Part shown: positions 56,590-64,000 of the stretch, piece after piece
How positions within the stretch are numbered: the first letter of the stretch is position 1
Layout of the letters: every line of letters begins with the position of its first letter
NCBI GenBank assembly: GCA_012295275.1
Contig: CM022670.1
Coordinates: 4,606,264-4,670,263 of the forward strand
Length of the DNA stretch: 64,000 nucleotides
Source: Chrysomallon squamiferum
Lineage: Eukaryota; Mollusca; Gastropoda; Neomphalida; Peltospiridae
Direction: 5' to 3'
The notes under the pieces: generated by a model
Told to the model about the DNA's origin: nothing
The model's database searches: none
Seen by the model: the letters and a program-made list of their open reading frames with translations, nothing else
Position numbers and translations under genes: made by a program

Positions 56590-58554
56590 ATACCCATAAA
56601 ATGAGAAATTAAATCTTTCCGATTTCTAATATTTATGTATATTATCCTATATTTCTGTTGATGTGATTATCCGACTGTCTCCCTATCTCTATATATCTAG
56701 ACGTCTGTATTTATCTTTCTACATATCTATGTTTATTTATGACTTTACACACATATATATATGTATATATTTACTTATATATATTTTTTTTGTTATCATT
56801 AATCTTTTTATAATTACATAATATGTACGAAAGCAATTTTGCTAACATTTCTGTAGCTTACACAGTTAAAACTTCTTTTAAATTTCTTTTTAAAAATATA
56901 TTTCACATTAAACCGAGATCAAAATTATTATCCGATTTGTTGTTTGGGGTCACCACGGGTTCTTTTCGGTCTATGCTAAACCGTGTCGTTTATTTGTCTT
57001 TGCTGTCCACTTTCCGGCAGTCTGGCCACTTTACGGATGGCTGAGATATCTGCAGTAGCAAAACAAACACTGACGTTTACCACTCGCCACATGAAAACTG
57101 CAAACTATGTTGATTAATGGGATCAATTGGTTTCATTCCAAACGTACGGCGTAACACAAATAAACACGGTGAATTAGAAAAATAAAAGTCTAGAGTGAGA
57201 AAAAAAAAAAAAACGAAATGAGAATTTAAAGAAAGAAATGTTAGGAATAGATAGAAATGATTGGGATTTGAAGGATATTTTGTTCTTGTTGTTGTTTTGT
57301 AAATTTTATTTTTTTCGTTTTGATTAAATAATGAGGGCTGAATTTAGTAAAATGTTCACCGATATGTGATCAGAACTTTGTGTTTGAAAGGCATTTTTGA
57401 TTCTGTTAGTGTTTTTTGTTTTTATTAGTTTGCTATTTTTCTTTCTTTCTTCCGTTTTCTTTCAACTGCATTTAGTTTAAATTACATGTAATAGAAAGAA
57501 ACCGAAGATAAGAAAAAACTCAATATATATAGATATTTACTTTTTTTATGGAACATTATCATGTTATTATAAATTATAATTGATATAAATACTCTTTCGT
57601 TAAAACTACCATTGTATTAGAGTAAACTTTATTTCCATACAGAGACTGATTTCTTTTTCCAAGAGTTACTCTGTTATTCTTTCCTTAGATATATTTTCCG
57701 TATCCGACTGAAACACAAATAATTAATCATGATTCCTTTTTTCTTCTGTACTTCGTTCAGATCTTAAAAGAAAAATACGTAAATTAATGTCGTTCATCCT
57801 CTGCATTCATATATTATTACAAAGTTTTTATAATCCCAATTCTTACGTTCACTTTCCTTTTCTTTTCGCAGATGACATACATGATACATCTACCCAGTCA
57901 AGCGTGTTAAACCCGGGTCACAGTTCAATGAAGACAGTTCCAAAGATTCCTCCGCGCCAAAGTACTCAGAAGCATGTGACATTCAGCGACCATGCTCCAA
58001 AGAAACCTCCGCGATCGAATGTAGGGCACGGAAATCATTCCAACATCTACACAACTCAGCAACCTGTTCCGCAGCGTCCGCACGGAAGCGTGACGGAACA
58101 CATTCCGCAACAAACACATCTGTACAACAGCGCCTTACACTGCAGTCCTCAGATGCAAAATTCCTACAACGGCGGATTGCAGAGTGCTCCTCAAAAGCCC
58201 AAAAATTCGTATAAAAATGTGCAGGAAAACGTTTCCCAACAAAGACAAGACATTCCGAGCGCAAACAGACATTTCGGATTTACTGTTCGCAGTCCGACGT
58301 TTAGTAACGACAGCTCGGGTACCTTTGCGTTAAGCAATTCCTTCAAGCCTAACCCGGGTCTGTCTGGTGTCAGCCCCGTAAACAGTGTACCAGCACGCGA
58401 TGACGTGCCGCGTGTACGTGACTGGAGAAACGACAGCATTGCCACTACTGACGATGGTGACGACAGATCTACGACGACGTCAGGCAGTTACACCATCGAC
58501 AACGAGGACCAGTGGCTGAATTTAGACTATGATCCAAGAGATATTGTTGTGTAA
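43963..58554 (+). CDS. Protocadherin (seven EC repeats, single-pass membrane protein), four coding exons, EC6 frameshift
   Basis: Homophilic cell-adhesion and recognition receptor of the non-classical cadherin superfamily, acting at the plasma membrane, typically in neurons. Exons join as 43963-46652, 54855-54977, 56434-56536 and 57872-58554, with GT/AG at every junction and phases 0, 0 and 1. The product would be about 1,199 residues if one base missing near 45830 is allowed for. Seen: hydrophobic signal peptide (about residues 1-28), seven cadherin repeats separated by DxNDN-type calcium linkers, a C-X5-C motif in EC1, a transmembrane segment at about 802-826 and a tail of about 370 residues. 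Seven ECs recall delta-1 protocadherins of vertebrates, but the tail looks like lophotrochozoan protocadherins, so no vertebrate symbol is given. No second protocadherin is visible in the window. The family call is firm; whether the allele is functional is uncertain. Confidence 0.93.
47327..47370. repeat. Poly-T, 44 bases
   Basis: Longest homopolymer in the window, in intron 1. No retroposed sequence was recognised beside it. Confidence 0.97.
48060..48225. repeat. Diverged minisatellite, about 46-bp unit, about 3.5 copies (intron 1)
   Basis: ATATTTTAAC-like cores at 48069, 48113, 48162 and 48205 (steps 44, 49 and 43), each preceded by TTTAATTGCA-like sequence. Confidence 0.7.
49130..49360. 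repeat. Diverged minisatellite, about 53-bp unit, about 4 copies (intron 1)
   Basis: TCAAG-type cores at 49186, 49240, 49291 and 49346, each preceded by a CAGACCCCACTGTTTTA-like segment. Steps are 54, 51 and 55. Confidence 0.8.
51367..51460. other. Cluster of three hairpins in intron 1
   Basis: CGCTTCG-CCA-CGAAGCG (51367-51383); a composite stem TGGGA/TCCCA enclosing CCCCGC-CTTC-GCGGGG (51394-51424); and a weaker AAC..CCC/GGG..GTT stem (51441-51460). The first two are perfect. No known structured RNA was recognised. Confidence 0.6.
52888..53115. repeat. CA, ACAT and TA repeat region (intron 1)
   Basis: CACACG/CAAACA-interrupted CA units, then ATAC units and short TA runs. His/Thr- and Cys/Val-rich frames are artefacts. 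Confidence 0.92.
53998..54110. repeat. (AAAT)n and (CAAA)n tetranucleotides (intron 1)
   Basis: Long AAAT run followed by ACAA/CAAA units. Confidence 0.95.
54600..54780. repeat. ATC/GTT/ATT triplet block ending about 75 bp before exon 2
   Basis: Imperfect triplets turning into a pure ATT run at about 54716-54770. Confidence 0.93.
54855..54977 (+). CDS. Protocadherin coding exon 2 (41-residue cytoplasmic segment)
   Basis: Preceded by TGACTTTCAG and followed by CAGCAG|GTGTGT. The 123-nt exon is phase 0 at both ends. It encodes a segment starting DKNRYSEVTFQPDGK, which resembles the (R)VTFxLPDG part of the conserved CM2 motif of vertebrate non-clustered protocadherins; this is by eye only. It lacks the repeat-driven bias of the surrounding intron. 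Reading through the donor would add only six codons before a stop at 54996, so an intron-retention isoform would have a truncated tail. Confidence 0.85.
55259..55410. repeat. GTA triplets and TTTA/TTCG/TTCA tetranucleotides (intron 2)
   Basis: Short imperfect GTA run, then TTTA, TTCG (with one TTTG), TTCA and TTTA blocks: one tetranucleotide backbone with point-mutated sub-blocks. Confidence 0.92.
56172..56396. repeat. Degenerate ATC/ATT/ACT/GTT trinucleotide region (intron 2)
   Basis: Imperfect triplets ending 38 bp before exon 3. Asn/Ser- and Ile/Val-rich minus frames are artefacts. Confidence 0.9.
56434..56536 (+). CDS. Protocadherin coding exon 3 (acidic Ser/Thr-rich tail segment)
   Basis: Acceptor TTTTTCAG ends at 56433 and the donor is ATAA|GTAAGT, giving 103 nt with phase 0 in and phase 1 out. 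It encodes KVAAWQRSQEDIQ followed by DTSGDTTTSDSGRGGSE, a Ser/Thr/Asp/Gly-rich block like the SDSGLGDHE end of vertebrate CM2 and found in several molluscan protocadherin tails as I remember them. The exon starts about 38 bp after a long (ATT/ACT) trinucleotide region in intron 2, so microsatellite change here could disturb the branch-point area. Confidence 0.85.
56537..57871 (+). other. Protocadherin intron 3 (1,335 bp)
   Basis: Begins GTAAGT, followed almost at once by an (AAAT)n run (about 56556-56592), and ends TTTTCGCAG. The middle is AT-rich unique sequence. A 73-codon open frame at 56823-57044 has no recognisable features. Confidence 0.85.
57872..58554 (+). CDS. Protocadherin terminal coding exon (proline- and glutamine-rich tail, stop TAA)
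   Basis: The acceptor TTTTCGCAG ends at 57871. Phase-1 joining with exon 3 makes an Asn codon, giving EVDIN-DIHDTST. The 226 residues are low in hydrophobic amino acids and rich in P, Q, S and N, as expected for a disordered tail. Two class-II SH3-ligand-like PxxPxR motifs lie close together (PKIPPR and PKKPPR), followed by VTFSD, and the tail ends in an acidic DDGDDRSTTTSGSY region and DPRDIVV. The C-terminal DIVV fits a type-III-like PDZ ligand (D/E-x-phi). The open reading frame extends upstream to 57787 but that part is intronic, as shown by the acceptor and in-phase splice. Confidence 0.9.
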
Positions 58555-58600
58555 ATAAACATTCCCTGTGATTAGTGTGTGAGTGAGAGATGTGCTGATG

Positions 58601-58606
58601 AATAAA
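58601..58606 (+). promoter_or_regulatory. Polyadenylation signal AATAAA of the protocadherin
   Basis: A canonical AATAAA lies 47 nt after the stop codon, followed by a T/GT-rich stretch. This implies a very short 3' UTR of roughly 60-80 nt. Longer alternatives cannot be excluded. Confidence 0.65.
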
Positions 58607-58639
58607 TGTTATTATATTTTCAACGTTTGTTTTGCATTT

Positions 58640-58692
58640 GTATTTTTTATAGTTTTCTTCATCATGGTTATCATCATCATCATCATCGAAAC

Positions 58693-58728
<36 letters not shown>

Positions 58729-59169
58729 GAGTTATCATCATACTCCTAACATATCAGTATTATCATTAATGTGATCATCCTTACTACGACTACTAAACTA
58801 CTATTACTACTATTACTATTATTATAATAATTTTATTATATTATAATTATTATTGTTATTATTATTTATTTATTTATTTATTTAAGATCATACTGATTAG
58901 AAAATTAAATTATTTTACGTTTCCACTATAAAACAGTCGTAGAATATAAAGAAGACAAGAATTAATCTGTGTATTTTTAAAGATTTTTCTTTATTTTTAA
59001 TAATAAGTATCATTTTTGATGAGGAAATGCAAAAGAGATAAAATAATATCTAAAGTTACCAAATATTGTTTTTTCTTCATATTTCTCCTGTATTCTTGAA
59101 GACTAAGTAATTATTTATGGCAAATACAAAATTGCTACTGCAGTTAATAAATGATACAATCGCATGAAC
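58640..59169. other. Downstream intergenic: ATC/ATT triplets, TTTA, unique AT-rich DNA
   Basis: ATC/ATT at about 58665-58730, ACT/ATT at 58775-58860, then TTTA. Nothing coding. Confidence 0.65.
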
Positions 59170-59720
59170 TACATTAGTATTCAAATTTTGCTTTCTAAGC
59201 TCAGTCATTCATCCTTCATTAAAATTATGCATGTTTGGTAAAGACAGAATTCGTTTACGATGGTCGTTATTCGCTTAACTCGTCCAGTTTATGACAAGAT
59301 CTGAACTTTAGCTGTCGAGTACCTGACATTTAACCCAATTTGCCCAACAAGCTTAAAACATGGTATTTAAAATTTGCATGCGGCTATTACAATTTGCATG
59401 TCGACTCCATTATCATTAAAACAGCCACCCTGGGAGAAAGCATCGTTCAGTTGCGGTTAATTCTGATTGACGTCTAACGATTTCAAATAATTAATAACAA
59501 TTGCTGTGGTTTCCAAATGCAATCAATGTGTGCTCTATGAGTACCGCTGATTTCCCCAAAGGCTTCTGCGCTGGAAGTAAAACGGAATGGACGACATTCG
59601 TACATTGCACCTACGAGTGTTTAACGAGCGACCCAGCCAATCTGTCAGTTTAGCCGTAACCCCACTCGTCACAAGGGAGCAGCAGTTGGTTCGGATACTG
59701 CATAAACGATCAAAATGACC
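59170..59720. promoter_or_regulatory. Candidate regulatory island downstream of the protocadherin, with paired octamer motifs
   Basis: Non-repetitive DNA holding two exact POU octamers ATTTGCAT (59372-59379 and 59392-59399) exactly 20 bp apart, a SOX-like AACAAT (59496-59501) and a RUNX-like TGTGGTTT (59505-59512). No open frame. Function is inferred from motifs only. Confidence 0.3.
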
Positions 59721-59739
59721 CTTCTACTGATTCCTTTCA

Positions 59740-61085
<1,346 letters not shown>

Positions 61086-61961
61086 AGACGGAGAGCATAA
61101 GTTTAAGTGAAAGACAGACAGGTAAAGAGAAAGACAAGGAATGGAGACACGGAGACAACGAGATGGAGAAACCAGATTAAAAGAGAAGAAACAGAAAATT
61201 AGTGAGATATTCAAGAGAAAATGAAGTCACAGGAGAATTCCGAACATTTGAAAAAAGAAATGAGATATATGTGTGACAAAGAAATAAATAAAAAATTATA
61301 AAAAATCAAGTCATCCCAGTTTTATATTTTCGATCCAAACGAATTGTGAATTAAAACAATTTCAGCTTAATATTACTCATACTTTGTTTAAAAAGAATAA
61401 TAAAATATATCATCGTTCACCGAAAATTAGAAGCCTTCTTCTTAACTGTCCACTTTTTTAGTACAAAGAGAGTTAATTCAATCGACACCAAAGTATATTC
61501 AGAAAGACATTTAAACTATAATGGACCCAACAGTGTATAATCATAATGGAAACTACTGTAGGTTAAAAACGAAAATGAATTCATAATGTTATTGCTTGAT
61601 ATGGCTATACGATTTTTATTGGGCTTGTAGTTTTATTCCATTTTCTGAAATTGCTGTTTCACTTTGAAAGTTATTTCAGTCTTTGTCGTTCACTGCAATA
61701 ACTCATGTCCAGGCAAATGAGATGACAATTTTATGTGATTCTCGAAAATATTAATGTCAAAAATAATATCACGGATTTACTTTATAGAGATGTCATGTAG
61801 AGAAAGTGAACATTTGTGCCAAATGAAGCAGATCTCGTATTTATTACATTTTAGCAATCTCGTCACGGTTTGTTTTTATGTTGTCTTCCTGTCAAATGAC
61901 GCACATAGTATATATACTTTGGATTCTTTACATTCTCTTCTCTTCTGTTAGACGCAGATTC

Positions 61962-61964
<3 letters not shown>
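61086..61964. other. Intergenic: purine-rich start, then unique
   Basis: Purine-rich to about 61300. The rest is AT-rich unique DNA. The 65-codon frame at 61754-61951 is featureless. Confidence 0.6.

Positions 61965-62034
<70 letters not shown>
61965..62034. repeat. (TC)35 microsatellite
   Basis: Uninterrupted TC, followed by short CA runs and AAC/AAG triplets to about 62190. Confidence 0.98.
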
Positions 62035-62038
<4 letters not shown>

Positions 62039-62190
62039 ACACACTCAAACACACACATAATATAAGTGTGTGTATGCAACGTAACAAAAACAACAACAGC
62101 AAGAAGAATAAGAAGAACAAGAAAAACAATAAGCACAAGAAGAACAACAACAAAAATAACAATAACAATATCAAACAAACAAAAACAACA

Positions 62191-64000
62191 ATATTTTATT
62201 CATGCTATGAGTTCATTTACACGAACGAAAATTAAACATTTGAAAACTTTTATCACTTTAACTTCATTATAACAACAAGCGTTTTCAACATTATTATAAT
62301 GCCTGGCATAGCAGCAATTCCGTTAACAGATTTCAACAGTATATGAAAATCGGTTAAAAATATAAATATTTCTTATCAAGTTAAAGATAGAATAAATAAA
62401 CAACGTCTGTTTCATAAGTCGATTTACTCAGTTAAGTATTCGCTGTAGATAGTCAAGTTTGAAATGAGATATAAAAGCTGGCATGAAGAGTACGTTTAGC
62501 TAATAAAGGGTTAATCGCACACGTTATTACTGTATGTCAGTTTGTCATTCAAAGTTCCTGATAGAAATGATTCAGAATTAATTTTACTGGACTGCTTCTC
62601 TTAATAAAGTGAAGTACATACCTCTGGCATTAAAATACGTTTATAATTATATATAATTACGGACTAATGGATGCACTGCAAAGAATCGATCTGTGAAACA
62701 TTCAAGCCTAAGACAAGCACATTAGAAGTGAAAAACAACACTTTTTTCACATTATATTGGTTTTTAAACTCTGCAAATAAACATAGAAAACATCAATTTT
62801 TTCTAAATATCTTACTTACAATAATAACGATGACATAGCTAAGATTTGGTAAGTGAAAAATAAACACACAGAAATACGAAGAGGCAGCGAAAGGGACAAA
62901 AGATCAAAAGATCAAAAAAATTATCTTGGTTGAATAAGTGTGTGTTTGTTTCTGCATGTATAGTGTGTTGGGTATCTGAGGTGTGGTGTTTGTGTGGTGC
63001 GTGCGTCTGTGTGTGTGTGTACTTGTATGTGCGTGTGTGTGCCTGTGAGATGGTGTCCATAACAATGATGATCCTTGATGGAAATAAACAATAGTATCAT
63101 AAAAGATGTATCTCTAAACCATCTGACTATATTGCAAAGCGGATACACACAGATACATATATAACATTCAAACAAACAAAACCAAAGAACATTTTATTTA
63201 GTGCCATTAATACGTGCAGCTGCAGGCAGGTAGAAAGCCGTGTATTACAAGACATACATCACTGTCTTATCTCTCTCATCAGCTGTGTTATGAATGGTGA
63301 TGAGGTTTGCTCGATTTGGTTTTCAAGGTAATAAAACTTCCCTCGTTTAATTTCATATGCTATTAGAAATTGCGGTTTTATTGCTCTTTCCGCGATAAAC
63401 TTTGTGTGTGAGTGATTCAGAAAGCATTATCCGACACGACTGCGTTTTGAAACAAATTAGGAATAAATTCTGAATATCGTGGAGCAGTTTTAATTATATT
63501 AGGATTACGTTCCTTGTTTGTTTGACAGACACGTGTTATGTAGGTTACGCAATATAGTTTTGTTTTTGTTTTTGTTTTTGTTTTTGTTTTTTAATGTAAG
63601 ACATTTATTTATCTGTCTCTTGCTCTTTTTCCCTTTTCTCTCTGAGTCTTAATTCTTTCTCTAATTCTTCTTTCTTTCTTTATCTAACTTTTTTCTCTCT
63701 CTGTTTCATTTTCTTTACATTTTTCTTGTTACCATTTGTTTTGCATTCTCTTTATATAAAAGTCTAGTTACATATATCTCTTTCTCATACATAAACATAC
63801 ATATCTTTTTTTTAAATTTCAGTTTGTGACATGACTAGTCTTTAAATGCATTTTAATATAAAATCTAATAAAAACGAACAAATTAATGCAGACGTCTTTT
63901 TGCGCCTGCTGTTCAACTTTGTCGGATGAGTAATTTTAAAAATAAAACTGAAATAAAACAAATTTCAAACATCTCTGGACTGAAATTAAATTTAAATTGA
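62191..64000. other. Intergenic to window end
   Basis: TG-rich patch at 62938-63050, five GTTTTT units at about 63558-63592, CT/T-rich DNA at 63600-63780. No gene recognised. Confidence 0.6.

Overview
The window is eukaryotic DNA from an animal, most likely a mollusc or another lophotrochozoan. It is visibly AT-rich and full of microsatellites. It holds one gene that I can recognise: a plus-strand protocadherin at about 43.6-58.6 kb. The lineage call rests on the gene's form: a whole seven-cadherin-repeat ectodomain in one large exon, a multi-exon cytoplasmic tail with a DTTTSDSGRGGSE-type block, and the very dense simple repeats. The species cannot be fixed from the sequence.

Layout. About 1-43.4 kb is intergenic: simple repeats (GA/CT, ATT, GTA, CA, TTTA, GTAT/GTAG) and diverged minisatellites, with scattered non-repetitive islands. 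About 43.4-43.79 kb holds a CpG-rich, GC-box/CCAAT promoter region and a non-coding first exon. A 148-bp intron follows, then coding exon 1 (43963-46652) with signal peptide, seven EC domains, transmembrane segment and proximal tail. An 8.2-kb repeat-rich intron separates it from three tail exons (54855-54977, 56434-56536, 57872-58554). A polyadenylation signal lies at 58601. From about 58.64 kb to the end the DNA is again intergenic, with a non-repetitive island containing paired octamer motifs, a ~160-bp tandem repeat and several GA/CT tracts.

How the parts work together. The exons splice in phase 0, 0 and 1 into a predicted protein of about 1,199 residues, but only if one base is restored near 45830, where the ectodomain reading frame breaks in EC6. 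As given, translation would stop at 45873, before the membrane segment. A base-call error in a short G run and a true frameshift are both possible.

The most interesting items are the EC6 frameshift, the protocadherin C-X5-C and WIRS-like motifs, two short upstream ORFs in the leader, a set of independent, highly diverged minisatellites mostly with 38-55 bp units, and two regulatory-looking islands flanking the gene. No mobile-element coding sequence, rRNA, confident tRNA or CRISPR array was seen.
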